A DNA stretch of 18,083 nt. Origin: SIG565 sp045647785. Lineage in GTDB: Bacteria; Bacillota; Clostridia; Oscillospirales; Acutalibacteraceae. Both the position numbers and the translations under genes were made by a program. This document shows positions 1 to 6,390 of this stretch, piece by piece (the stretch's first letter is position 1; each line of letters starts with the position of its first letter). The notes beneath the pieces were generated by a model. It saw nothing but the letters and a program-made list of their open reading frames with translations. It was not told the origin of the DNA and made no database searches. The DNA lies in the NCBI GenBank assembly GCA_045647785.1, contig JAZRMU010000047.1, positions 1 through 18,083 of the forward strand, written 5' to 3'.

Positions 1-644
1 ATTTTATATTTTACCTTCTTTTTATATTCGCTGTAGCCCTCAAGTTCTTTTTCCAGCAGTGCCTCCTCGCTTTTTATTCGCACTGCGATTACTGCAGGAT
101 ATGCAAGGAATATTAAAGCTGATATGAGTGAGCCCAAAATAAGCGGAATGGATAAAAACATAAGTATCGTTGCGGCATACATTGGGTGGCGAACGATGCC
201 GTATAGTCCTGTAGACACCACCTCTTGCCCCTGCTCTACCTTAACGGTGCGGGATAGATATGCATTTTCTCGCAAAACCTCGGCATAGAGCAGATAGGAC
301 GCTAAAAACAGCAACGCTGCCGCTATACTCACGGCTCTTGGAAGTCTTGACCAGCCGAAGCGAAAGTCCAGCCCCGCCACTATAAACGCGGCTAAAAATA
401 TGAGCCCCGAAAAGGCAACCACACCCCTTTGGGTTGAAAGCTTTTCTCTGTTTTCCAGCCTGCGCTCAAGCAGCCTTGGATTTTTAATAAACAAAACTAT
501 CCCGAGTATTAAAATTGGGATAAACAGCAGCAGCATAAAGGCTATTCCGCCCGCGTAAAAGGCTCCTGCAGGCAGAAAAACAAGAAGTGCGGCAAGCAAA
601 ACTCCGAGCAAAAATTTAGATAAAGCATTAATTATGAGCTTCAT
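1..644 (-). CDS. ICMT-like membrane methyltransferase (partial, C-terminus beyond window)
   Basis: The frame opens with ATG at 644-642, five bases after the ZIP gene's stop, and runs off the left edge after 214 codons. It has hydrophobic segments at about residues 9-25, 32-53, 75-91, 104-121 and 157-187. The family-diagnostic block follows: ENAYL at 126-130, RHPMY at 152-156, then a SEE-ALLEKEL stretch near 192-201 and EYKKKVKY at the edge. That order matches the isoprenylcysteine carboxyl methyltransferase / phospholipid methyltransferase superfamily, in which RHPxY and the following Glu pair contribute to SAM binding. Only a few residues should be missing. Bacterial members rarely have known substrates, so membrane SAM-dependent methylation of a lipid or small molecule is as far as the sequence goes. 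It looks co-transcribed with the ZIP transporter. Confidence 0.85.
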   Translation of the reverse strand, partial: MKLIINALSKFLLGVLLAALLVFLPAGAFYAGGIAFMLLLFIPILILGIVLFIKNPRLLERRLENREKLSTQRGVVAFSGLIFLAAFIVAGLDFRFGWSRLPRAVSIAAALLFLASYLLYAEVLRENAYLSRTVKVEQGQEVVSTGLYGIVRHPMYAATILMFLSIPLILGSLISALIFLAYPAVIAVRIKSEEALLEKELEGYSEYKKKVKYK

Positions 645-649
645 TTCTA

Positions 650-1402
650 TCACCCCAGCAAAACATCGCTTATGAGCATTACGCAAAAGCCCACTAGCAG
701 AGCGTAGGTAGCCCCGCGCTGCGAGCCGTGCGCATGGGTTTCGGGTATCATCTCATCACTTATCACATAAAGCATAGTGCCACCCGCGAAGGACAAGGCA
801 AAGGGCAGCACCGCAGCCGAAATGCTTACTGCAAAATAGCCAATAAAGGTGCCCACAACCTCAACAACACCGGTAAGAGAAGCGCAAATAAATGTAGTTT
901 TAGGCGATACTCCCGCCGCCAGCATCGGCGCAATTATAACCATACCCTCGGGTATATTCTGCAGCGCTATGCCGCCCGCAATTAAAAACGCCTTGCTCAT
1001 ATCGCCCGAGCCGAAGCCGACACCTGCGGCAACACCCTCGGGTAGATTATGAATCGCAATAGCCATCACAAACAGCAGCACCTTGTTAAGCCTTGCATTA
1101 TTGTGCGATTCGCTTTCCGTTCCCATAATTTTGTGCAAATGCGGAACTAATTTATCTATTAAATTAAGACAAGCAGCGCCCGCAAATATACCTGCCACCA
1201 CCGTTAAAAGTCCCCATTTGCCGCCATATTCAAGACTGGGAAGAATAAGACCGAGCACTGCGGCTGCAAGCATTATTCCCGCGGCGAAGGACAAAATAAT
1301 ATCCGAAAACCTATGCGAAATATTTTTAAAGGCAAAGCCTATAATAGCACCTATAAGCGTAGCACCGCCAACGCCCAGTGCGGTAAGTAACACGATTTGC
1401 AA
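650..1402 (-). CDS. ZIP-family (GufA-type) divalent metal transporter
   Basis: This 250-residue membrane protein has eight likely membrane segments. The paired metal-site motifs of the ZIP family are both present: HNLPEG at residues 118-123 and QNIPEG at 148-153. Further candidate metal ligands are E181 and the DEMIPE stretch (D216, E217, E221). The Q-N-x-P-E form of the second motif is typical of the GufA subfamily, which includes the structurally studied BbZIP. A loop at 88-106 with several histidines lies between TM3 and TM4. The predicted role is Zn2+, Fe2+ or Mn2+ movement across the cytoplasmic membrane. The start is a TTG codon (1402-1400), chosen because GGAGGG sits eight bases upstream and no in-frame ATG is better placed. 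It is the first gene of a unit with the ICMT-like gene. Confidence 0.92.
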   Translation of the reverse strand: MQIVLLTALGVGGATLIGAIIGFAFKNISHRFSDIILSFAAGIMLAAAVLGLILPSLEYGGKWGLLTVVAGIFAGAACLNLIDKLVPHLHKIMGTESESHNNARLNKVLLFVMAIAIHNLPEGVAAGVGFGSGDMSKAFLIAGGIALQNIPEGMVIIAPMLAAGVSPKTTFICASLTGVVEVVGTFIGYFAVSISAAVLPFALSFAGGTMLYVISDEMIPETHAHGSQRGATYALLVGFCVMLISDVLLG

Positions 1403-1434
1403 CTTAACTTCCCTCCTTCTTATTTTCTAATTAA

Positions 1435-1463
1435 AATATACCACACCTGTTTCTTTTTTTCAA
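1435..1463 (-). promoter_or_regulatory. Promoter of the ZIP/methyltransferase unit
   Basis: On the minus strand, -35 TTGAAA (1463-1458) and -10 TATATT (1440-1435) are separated by exactly 17 bases. The site lies just upstream of the GGAGGG ribosome binding site of the ZIP gene. Confidence 0.7.
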
Positions 1464-1479
1464 TGGCATAATATTTCTC

Positions 1480-1509
1480 TTGCAAAATACATATATTATT
1501 AGGTATAAT
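1480..1509 (+). promoter_or_regulatory. Promoter of the LOG-family gene
   Basis: A -35 TTGCAA (1480-1485) and a perfect -10 TATAAT (1504-1509) are 18 bases apart. A second TATAAT lies at 1515-1520. The ribosome binding site AGGAG (1528-1532) is six bases before the ATG at 1539. Confidence 0.7.
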
Positions 1510-1538
1510 ATATGTATAATAACTTTTAGGAGTAGACT

Positions 1539-2126
1539 ATGAAAATTTGTGTTTACGGTGCGGCATCGCCCACCATTGATGAAAGCTATATAAAAACTGT
1601 TGAGATACTGGGTAAAACACTGGCAGAGCGCGGTCATTCGCTCGTGTTCGGTGGTGGCGGAAACGGACTTATGGGTGCTGCAGCCCGCGGCGTAACTGCA
1701 GGCGGCGGCAATATTTTAGGTGTTGTTCCAAGCTTTTTCAATGAGGACGGCAATCTTGTTGAGGCACTATACGAAAAGTGCGATAAAATGGTATACACCA
1801 AAACCATGCGAGAAAGAAAGCAGATTATGGAGGACAACGCCGATGCTTTTATCGTCGTTCCCGGTGGTATCGGCACATTTGAAGAGTTCTTTGAAATTTT
1901 AACTCTAAAGCAGCTGCGCCAACACGAAAAGCCTATTGCGGTTTTTAATATAAACGGCTATTATAACGAGCTCGAAAGTATGATGCGCGCCGCTATCAAT
2001 AAGGGCTTTATTAAAGAAACCTGCTTAAAGCTTTACAGAGTTTCAGAGAATATCGACGAAATATTTGATTATATCGAAAATGATAAGCTGAACATCAGTA
2101 GTGTTAAGGAACTAAAGGACGGTTAA
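1539..2126 (+). CDS. LOG-family (YvdD-like) nucleotide phosphoribohydrolase
   Basis: This 195-residue Rossmann protein is full length for the LOG (Lonely Guy)/TIGR00730 family. The nucleotide-binding GGGGNGLMG loop is at residues 38-46. The TMRERK segment at 89-94 contributes the conserved arginine, and the signature PGGIGTFEE is at 108-116 with the catalytic glutamate. Family members hydrolyse the N-glycosidic bond of nucleoside 5'-monophosphates, releasing ribose 5-phosphate. Plant members activate cytokinins, and bacterial ones often act on AMP or other purine monophosphates. It is cytosolic and probably dimeric. Its own promoter precedes it and a strong terminator follows, so it looks monocistronic. 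The exact substrate cannot be read from sequence. Confidence 0.93.
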   Translation: MKICVYGAASPTIDESYIKTVEILGKTLAERGHSLVFGGGGNGLMGAAARGVTAGGGNILGVVPSFFNEDGNLVEALYEKCDKMVYTKTMRERKQIMEDNADAFIVVPGGIGTFEEFFEILTLKQLRQHEKPIAVFNINGYYNELESMMRAAINKGFIKETCLKLYRVSENIDEIFDYIENDKLNISSVKELKDG

Positions 2127-2130
2127 TGAA

Positions 2131-2158
2131 AATCCCCGCGACTGCGGGGATTTTTTTA
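2131..2158 (+). terminator. Intrinsic terminator of the LOG gene
   Basis: AATCCCCGC (2131-2139) pairs with GCGGGGATT (2144-2152) around a 4-base loop, and T residues continue to 2157. The T tract overlaps the last codons of the convergent hydrolase gene. On the minus strand the hairpin is followed by only TTTT, so it may also act there, more weakly. Confidence 0.9.
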
Positions 2159-3130
2159 TTTGTTATCAAATTCGTTCCAAAAATTAATTACTGCCTGCTC
2201 GTAGCCCGATTTATCCTCAAGATAGCTCATACCATGTTCAGCCCCCGGCACTATAAACAGCCGCTTTTCATTACTGCACGCCTTATAATTTTCAAATGTC
2301 ATTTCTATGGGCACGAACTTATCGTCGCTACCGTGAATAAACAGTACGGGCACCTTCGAATTTTTAAGTGCCTCGGTTGTTGAATAGGAATCTGACGCCA
2401 CTAAAATTTTTCTGCGACACAAATCCTTGGCGGCGGCGCTATATATTCCGTAAGGTATTTTAAGATTATTTTGGGCAACATGCCGCCAGATAGCGTGGGG
2501 TGAGGTAAATCCGCAATCAGCGATTATACCTTTGGTGCTTTCGGGTAAATCGTCGGCAGAAGCCATAAGCACAGTAGCAGCCCCCATTGAAACACCGCAA
2601 AGGTACAACGGTATATTGCTGCCTATCCTTTCCGCCACATACCTTGCCCACTGAACACAGTCGTAGCGCTCAAGCAGCCCAAAGCCCATATATTCGCCCT
2701 CGCTTCCGCCCTGCCCGCGCTGCTCGGCAAAGAGTATAGCCGAGCCCTGCTCCGACCAAAAGGGTGCTATCGCCGCAAAATCCTGCGACCAGCTCGAGCG
2801 CCAGCCGTGCATAGCCACTATTACTCGTTTCGGGTTTTCCGGGCAGTACCAGTGCCCGATAAGCCTTATTCCGTCGTTCGCTATGACCTCCACCGTTTCC
2901 ATAGGCACTCTTTCAAGCTCGGCTGCCGCCTGCATTACTGTTTCGGCAATGAGAGAAAGCTTATCCGAGCCACTTATAAGCCTTTTGCCACGCTCGGTAG
3001 TTTTTGGGGTCTTGCGTGAAAGCGCAATTTCCATCAGCTTATTTATTGTAACTGCATAGGCTGTCGCGACACCCGCCGCAGCAGTTATCGCCCCCGCAGC
3101 GATTAAAATTTTTTTGGTGATTTTTTTCAT
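2156..3130 (-). CDS. Membrane-anchored alpha/beta hydrolase
   Basis: This 324-residue protein starts with a basic patch and one hydrophobic segment (about residues 7-29), which suggests an N-terminal membrane anchor with the enzyme outside the cytoplasm. The alpha/beta-hydrolase core runs from about residue 80. An oxyanion HGW turn is at 108-110, the nucleophile elbow G-V-S-M-G has Ser181, the acid is probably Asp270 in HGSDDKFVP, and the catalytic His299 lies in GAEHGM. This arrangement fits serine hydrolases of the YqkD/BAAT-like group, broadly esterases or amidases. Its natural substrate is unknown. The ribosome binding site (GGGAGAGG) lies about six bases upstream of the ATG. No convincing promoter was identified in front of it. 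It converges on the LOG gene. Confidence 0.9.
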   Translation of the reverse strand: MKKITKKILIAAGAITAAAGVATAYAVTINKLMEIALSRKTPKTTERGKRLISGSDKLSLIAETVMQAAAELERVPMETVEVIANDGIRLIGHWYCPENPKRVIVAMHGWRSSWSQDFAAIAPFWSEQGSAILFAEQRGQGGSEGEYMGFGLLERYDCVQWARYVAERIGSNIPLYLCGVSMGAATVLMASADDLPESTKGIIADCGFTSPHAIWRHVAQNNLKIPYGIYSAAAKDLCRRKILVASDSYSTTEALKNSKVPVLFIHGSDDKFVPIEMTFENYKACSNEKRLFIVPGAEHGMSYLEDKSGYEQAVINFWNEFDNK

Positions 3131-3238
3131 ATTATCCTCTCCCTATTTTATATTAACACATTTTTCCCCATTATTCATTAATTAATCGTAAATTTTTGTT
3201 TGATTGATAGCAAAAAAGAATCGAACTTATTTACATTA

Positions 3239-3345
3239 AAAAGGTAACGGCATTGCTATATGCGACGGGAAGGAATACCCGTTTAGCGGCGGCTCGTTTT
3301 TTTTATTGTTTTTCCGAATCAGGTGCAAGCCTATTCGAGTTATGA
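3239..3345 (+). ncRNA. Candidate structured RNA / cis-regulatory leader upstream of nhaC-like gene
   Basis: On the plus strand three local hairpins follow each other. GCAT/ATGC has a six-base loop around 3250-3263. ACGGG-AAGGAATA-CCCGT lies at about 3265-3282. CGAAT-C-AGG-TGCAAG-CCT-ATTCG lies at 3315-3337 with one bulge. GGCTCG (3291-3296) can also pair with CGAGTT (3336-3341), closing the last two elements, and eight T residues follow at 3297-3304. The GC-rich, irregular composition contrasts with the AT-rich flanks. I do not recognise the family with certainty. A Na+-sensing (DUF1646-type) riboswitch would make sense before a Na+/H+ antiporter, but that is a guess from context. The strand is also uncertain. 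Confidence 0.35.
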
Positions 3346-3490
3346 CCAAGTGTCGGGCAACGAATTTTACAAAGAACGCTCACACCGTTAAACTCAAACC
3401 AGCACTAACCCCGAAAAAATTAATATTTAACGAATTTTTCGCCCAAAACAACTAAAAAGCCCCCATAAAAATGTGCATTTCTTTTTATTC

Positions 3491-3522
3491 TTGACTTTTT
3501 TATCGGTTTATAAGAAAATAAT
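3491..3522 (+). promoter_or_regulatory. Possible promoter close to the nhaC-like gene
   Basis: TTGACT (3491-3496) is a good -35. The best -10 choices (AATAAT at 3517-3522, or AAATAA one base earlier) give 19-20 base spacers, longer than ideal. If used, the leader is very short and would exclude the structured block upstream. Confidence 0.4.
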
Positions 3523-3551
3523 AACTGTAATTTGTTTTTTTGGAGGTCTTT

Positions 3552-4847
3552 ATGAACAAGGGAAGATTTTCGGCACTGCTGCCGATAGGTGTATTTTTAG
3601 TGCTTTACCTCGGACTTGGAATCACATTTCAGTATATATTGGGTATTGAGCAGGGCTTTTATAATATCCCGATAATTGCGGTGTTTTTAGCCGCACTCGG
3701 CGTTGCGCTGCTTCAGAACAAAAAGCTTAACTTTGATAGCAAGCTCGAAATTATGGGTCGCGGTATCGCCGATAAAAATATCATAACAATGATACTTATT
3801 TTCCTGCTTTCGGGTATGTTTGTGGGAGTTGTCGGTCGCAGCTCGGCAGAAAGCGTTGCCTACTTTATGCTTTCACTTATTCCTGCAAGATTTTCGGTGG
3901 CAATGCTGTTTATAATTTCGGCATTTGTATCGCTCGCTATGGGCACCTCGGTAGGTACTATCACCCTCATAACCCCTATTGCGGTGTCGCTCTCCGCGGC
4001 TTCAGGCTTTTCGCTGCCGCTTTGCGTTGGCACGGTTGTGGGCGGCGCAATGTTTGGAGATAATCTTTCCTTTATATCCGATACAACCATAGCAGCTACG
4101 GGCGGTCAGGGCTGCAAAATGCGCGATAAATTCCGCGAGAATTTCCCGATAGCGCTACCCGCCGCCATTCTGACACTTGTACTTATTTTAGTTTTATCTC
4201 TGGGTGCCGATATCAACTTTGCCACAGATTTTAACTACAATCTTTTAAGTCTTATTCCCTATATTCTCGTGCTTATAGGCGGAATTGTGGGCGTTAATGT
4301 GTTTATTGTGCTGCTTATCGGCATTCTCTCGGGCTCGGTAATATCATTACTCACCACCTCGCTCACCATCCCCGAGCTGCTCGGCAATATGGGGGCAGGC
4401 GCAAGCGGTATGTTCGAGACCTCTATGGTGGCGATTCTCGTATCGGCAATTTGCGCGCTCGTCCGTGAATACGGCGGCTTCGATGCGCTGCTTCACATCA
4501 TTGGAAGAACCTTCCGCGGGAAACGCGGCGGTATGCTTGGAATGGGCTTGCTCGTTGGCGCTATGGATATTGCAACGGCTAATAACACCGTGGCAATAGT
4601 TATGGCAAACCCAATAGCGCGGCAGATGAGCGAAAGCTACGGCATAAAGTCCTCGAAGGCGGCATCGATTCTCGATACCTTCTCCTGCATATTCCAGGGC
4701 ATTATCCCCTACGGTGCGCAGCTGCTTGTTGCCACCTCAATCGCGGGCGGAACAATGTCGGCATTCGATATTATCCCATATCTATTCTATCCGTATCTGC
4801 TGCTTTTAAGCGCGCTGTTATTTATCGTGTTTGATAGAAAAAAATAA
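3552..4847 (+). CDS. NhaC-family Na+/H+ antiporter
   Basis: This is a 431-residue polytopic membrane protein with about 11-12 hydrophobic segments. The NhaC family signature FGDNLSFISDTT is at residues 168-179. A conserved small-residue stretch AMGTSVGTITLITP precedes it at 129-142. The C-terminal half contains the AMDIATANNTVAIV and GIIPYGAQLL segments, also typical of NhaC proteins. The family exchanges Na+ for H+, and some members carry organic acids or amino acids (malate/lactate in MleN, methionine in MetT), so the substrate is not certain. ATG at 3552 is chosen because GGAGG (3542-3546) is five bases upstream; an earlier in-frame TTG overlaps that ribosome binding site. The gene appears monocistronic with a strong terminator. 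Confidence 0.9.
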   Translation: MNKGRFSALLPIGVFLVLYLGLGITFQYILGIEQGFYNIPIIAVFLAALGVALLQNKKLNFDSKLEIMGRGIADKNIITMILIFLLSGMFVGVVGRSSAESVAYFMLSLIPARFSVAMLFIISAFVSLAMGTSVGTITLITPIAVSLSAASGFSLPLCVGTVVGGAMFGDNLSFISDTTIAATGGQGCKMRDKFRENFPIALPAAILTLVLILVLSLGADINFATDFNYNLLSLIPYILVLIGGIVGVNVFIVLLIGILSGSVISLLTTSLTIPELLGNMGAGASGMFETSMVAILVSAICALVREYGGFDALLHIIGRTFRGKRGGMLGMGLLVGAMDIATANNTVAIVMANPIARQMSESYGIKSSKAASILDTFSCIFQGIIPYGAQLLVATSIAGGTMSAFDIIPYLFYPYLLLLSALLFIVFDRKK

Positions 4848-4851
4848 AAGA

Positions 4852-4885
4852 CAACCCCCACAAAAATTGTGGGGGTTGATTTTTA
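4852..4885 (+). terminator. Strong intrinsic terminator after the antiporter
   Basis: A perfect 12-base-pair stem joins CAACCCCCACAA (4852-4863) to TTGTGGGGGTTG (4867-4878) with an AAA loop, followed by ATTTTTAT. It sits between two convergent genes. Confidence 0.95.
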
Positions 4886-4894
4886 TAAAAAACT

Positions 4895-5320
4895 TCAATT
4901 ATCCTTTGCTAAATTTATTACCCTTTTATGTTGCTTCTCCGCTTTTTCTGCAAACTTCCCTGCCCCACCCATATAGTGGGTAACGTAGCAAATTATATAG
5001 TTTGCTTTTTTTAACATATAATCATTACGTTTGTCTATGGCAAATTTTTTTGGGACTTTCTCAAAATTATCAGGCAGTATGCTGTTTTGCGGTGTTCGTT
5101 TTTCTTTCGGCACATAAGCTAAAACCACATTATATGAAAAAGAATAATTTTCGGATAGCTCTTTAAGCGCTTTATAAACGAGCGAATCAAAAGCCCCGTT
5201 GTTACCAACCAAAAAATAAGAAACCCGCTCTTTCGTTATTAAATCAACTATCGCTGCTTTAAGCCTTTCATATACGCTTTCAGGCGAATTCCTATGCCCG
5301 AAAAAAGCACAAACATTCAT
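4895..5320 (-). CDS. SLOG/DprA-like Rossmann-fold small protein
   Basis: This 141-residue soluble protein begins with a beta strand and the F-F-G-H-R motif (residues 6-10). A second strand leads into FLVGNNGAFDSL (37-47), a helix, a third strand (VVLAYVP, 65-71), then RNDYMLKKANYIICYV (98-113) and GGAGKFAEKA (118-127). This pattern is that of the SLOG superfamily (DprA, LOG, YpsA/DUF1273), whose members bind nucleotides or their derivatives. No catalytic PGGxGTxxE motif is present, so a ligand-sensing role is more likely than LOG hydrolysis. ATG at 5320 is chosen because AAAGGTG lies seven bases upstream; the GTG at 5329 would overlap that site. It diverges from a Cro/CI-type regulator and shares its control region. 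Confidence 0.78.
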   Translation of the reverse strand: MNVCAFFGHRNSPESVYERLKAAIVDLITKERVSYFLVGNNGAFDSLVYKALKELSENYSFSYNVVLAYVPKEKRTPQNSILPDNFEKVPKKFAIDKRNDYMLKKANYIICYVTHYMGGAGKFAEKAEKQHKRVINLAKDN

Positions 5321-5360
5321 AACTATCACCTTTAACTAAACGTATGGGGATTATATCCCC

Positions 5361-5389
5361 TTAATATTTATGATTATAACCCCCATAAT
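5361..5389 (+). promoter_or_regulatory. Probable promoter of the HTH regulator
   Basis: TTAATA (5361-5366) and CATAAT (5384-5389) are 17 bases apart. It overlaps the opposing promoter and the inverted repeats. The leader would be about 17 bases with AAGGAGG just before the ATG. Confidence 0.5.
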
Positions 5390-5401
5390 AACTATTGTCA
5401 A
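5373..5401 (-). promoter_or_regulatory. Perfect consensus promoter for the SLOG-like gene
   Basis: On the minus strand, TTGACA (5401-5396), a 17-base spacer and TATAAT (5378-5373) match the housekeeping consensus at all 12 positions. A further TATAAT sits inside the palindrome at 5355-5350. Such a strong promoter normally implies repression under most conditions. Confidence 0.85.
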
Positions 5402-5412
5402 GGAGGGGTTAT

Positions 5413-5610
5413 ATGATAGTTTTTGACAAGCTTTGGAAAACAATGAAGGAAAAGAACATATCCACATACGTTTTGCGTGAAAAATGCGGAATTGACAGCA
5501 AGACTGTCAGAAGACTTAAAGCAAACGAAAATATTGAAACAAAAACCCTTGATAAATTGTGTGAAGCGCTTGACTGTCAAATAGAGGATATCGCAGAGTA
5601 TATTAAATAA
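5413..5610 (+). CDS. Single-domain Cro/CI-type (XRE) transcriptional regulator
   Basis: This 65-residue protein is almost entirely one helix-turn-helix domain. Helices include LWKTMKEKNI, STYVLREKCGI, SKTVRRLKAN (recognition helix, residues 29-38), TKTLDKLCEAL and QIEDIAEYI. It resembles the YozG-like small HTH proteins that ride with membrane, toxin or accessory genes. ATG at 5413 is used because AAGGAGG lies six bases upstream; an upstream in-frame TTG would start inside the opposing promoter. It has no ligand or dimerisation domain, so DNA binding may depend on homodimerisation alone or on a partner. The shared control region with its inverted repeats suggests it controls itself and the divergent SLOG-like gene. 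Confidence 0.88.
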   Translation: MIVFDKLWKTMKEKNISTYVLREKCGIDSKTVRRLKANENIETKTLDKLCEALDCQIEDIAEYIK

Positions 5611-5615
5611 TAAAT

Positions 5616-5651
5616 CCCCCGCAAGATATAGTCCTTGCGGGGGTTGTTTTT
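5616..5651 (+). terminator. Intrinsic terminator of the HTH gene
   Basis: CCCCCGCAAG (5616-5625) pairs with CTTGCGGGGG (5634-5643) around an 8-base loop, followed by TTGTTTTTAT. It touches the stop codon of the convergent cyclophilin gene. Confidence 0.92.
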
Positions 5652-6249
5652 ATTCGATAACTATAATTTCAATACTATCTATAGTCATATCGTAAACCGG
5701 CTTATCGGCAGAGCCGACTGCGGTGTTTGCAATAGCATCTACTGTATCCATACCCTCAAACACCTGACCGAAAACGGTATGGCGGAAATCGAGCCACGGT
5801 GTGCCTCCGAGCGCCTTATAGTCCTCGGCGGTTTCCTTCGGGAAGCCATTATCCTCAAGGTCCTCCATTTGAGAGAGCATACTCTCGGGGCAGTCTGCCG
5901 CGTGAACAATAAAGAACTGGCTGCCGTTTGTATTAGGTCCTGCGTTTGCCATTGAAAGCGCGCCGCGGATATTATGAAGTCGGGGGTTGAACTCATCCTC
6001 AAAGGTATCTCCCCAAATGCTGTAGCCTCCGCAGCCTGTGGCTGTGGGGTCGCCGCCCTGAATCATAAAATCCTTAATAACGCGGTGGAAGGTTATTCCG
6101 TTATAATAACCGTTTTTCGCGTGGGTTACAAAGTTTTCTACCGCCTTTGGTGCCTCCTGCGGGAAAAGCTTAATTTTAATGTCTCCCTTGCAGGTATGCA
6201 TTACCGCTACGGTATCGCCCACTACGGGCGCATTAGTCTGATAGCTCAT
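5650..6249 (-). CDS. Cyclophilin-type peptidyl-prolyl cis-trans isomerase
   Basis: This 199-residue cytosolic cyclophilin has no signal peptide. The active-site blocks are FHRVIKDFMIQGGD at residues 54-67 (catalytic Arg56, Gln64) and GALSMANAGPNTNGSQFFI at 96-114 (Gln111, Phe113). The C-terminal TPWLDFRHTVFGQV at 150-163 supplies the Trp and His equivalent to W121 and H126 of human CypA. About 30 residues (118-148, acidic, with a SQMEDLEDNGFPKET stretch) are inserted between the last two blocks compared with minimal cyclophilins, a form seen in clostridial members. It catalyses proline isomerisation during protein folding. GGAG lies seven bases before the ATG, and its own promoter lies further upstream. 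Confidence 0.95.
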   Translation of the reverse strand: MSYQTNAPVVGDTVAVMHTCKGDIKIKLFPQEAPKAVENFVTHAKNGYYNGITFHRVIKDFMIQGGDPTATGCGGYSIWGDTFEDEFNPRLHNIRGALSMANAGPNTNGSQFFIVHAADCPESMLSQMEDLEDNGFPKETAEDYKALGGTPWLDFRHTVFGQVFEGMDTVDAIANTAVGSADKPVYDMTIDSIEIIVIE

Positions 6250-6285
6250 AAAAATACTCCTTTTAATTTAAAATGCTACAAAAGT

Positions 6286-6314
6286 ATTCTACCATTACTT
6301 TCGCAATTTTACAA
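6286..6314 (-). promoter_or_regulatory. Promoter of the cyclophilin gene
   Basis: On the minus strand, TTGTAA (6314-6309), a 17-base spacer and TAGAAT (6291-6286) precede the ribosome binding site at 6260-6257. It is divergent from the nrdR promoter. Confidence 0.75.
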
Positions 6315-6328
6315 CACTAAATTTTTAC

Positions 6329-6357
6329 TTGCTAAATACAATATGTTGTGATAAAAT
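6329..6357 (+). promoter_or_regulatory. nrdR promoter with NrdR-box-like palindrome
   Basis: TTGCTA (6329-6334) and TAAAAT (6352-6357) are 17 bases apart. The spacer is occupied by ATACAATATGTTGTGA (6336-6351), which matches 13 of 16 positions of the NrdR box as I recall it (ACAC-WATATWT-TGTGT). A weaker CAATAT-centred copy follows at 6365-6380. This suggests autorepression by NrdR. Confidence 0.65.
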
Positions 6358-6390
6358 ATTTATAAAACAATATAGAGGGAGTAAAAAGTT

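Larger units (their letters stand above)
3131..3551. other. 421-base gene-free region between hydrolase and nhaC-like gene
   Basis: No convincing gene is present. The region holds, in order: the hydrolase ribosome binding site; the hairpin-rich block described separately (3239-3345); a 10-base direct repeat AACGAATTTT at 3359-3368 and 3429-3438; a 9-base-pair imperfect inverted repeat (CGAAAAAATT ... AATTTTTCG) spanning about 3412-3440; and the antiporter gene's likely -35 at 3491. A 37-codon frame at 3342-3455 lacks a ribosome binding site. The length and the folding potential suggest a non-coding RNA or a long regulated leader. Confidence 0.6.
5346..5413. promoter_or_regulatory. Operator-like inverted repeats between SLOG and HTH genes
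   Basis: GGGGAT-TAT-ATCCCC (5346-5360) is a perfect 15-base palindrome. A second inverted pair, TATAACCCC (5375-5383) and GGGGTTATA (5405-5413), has a closely related sequence. The elements overlap the -10 of the leftward promoter and the ribosome binding site of the regulator. They are plausible binding sites for the adjacent HTH protein, which would make it an autorepressor. Confidence 0.6.

Noticed and set aside
1849..1878. LOG protein as evidence of cytokinin production
   Set aside because: Bacterial LOG proteins are widespread purine monophosphate hydrolases; no isopentenyltransferase is in the window.
3310..3350. tRNA T-arm-like TTCGAGT in the intergenic region
   Set aside because: Flanking bases do not form the five-pair stem, and no acceptor or anticodon arm can be drawn.
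3342..3455. 37-codon ATG frame on the plus strand in the intergenic region
   Set aside because: No ribosome binding site, overlaps hairpins and repeats, and the peptide resembles no family I know.
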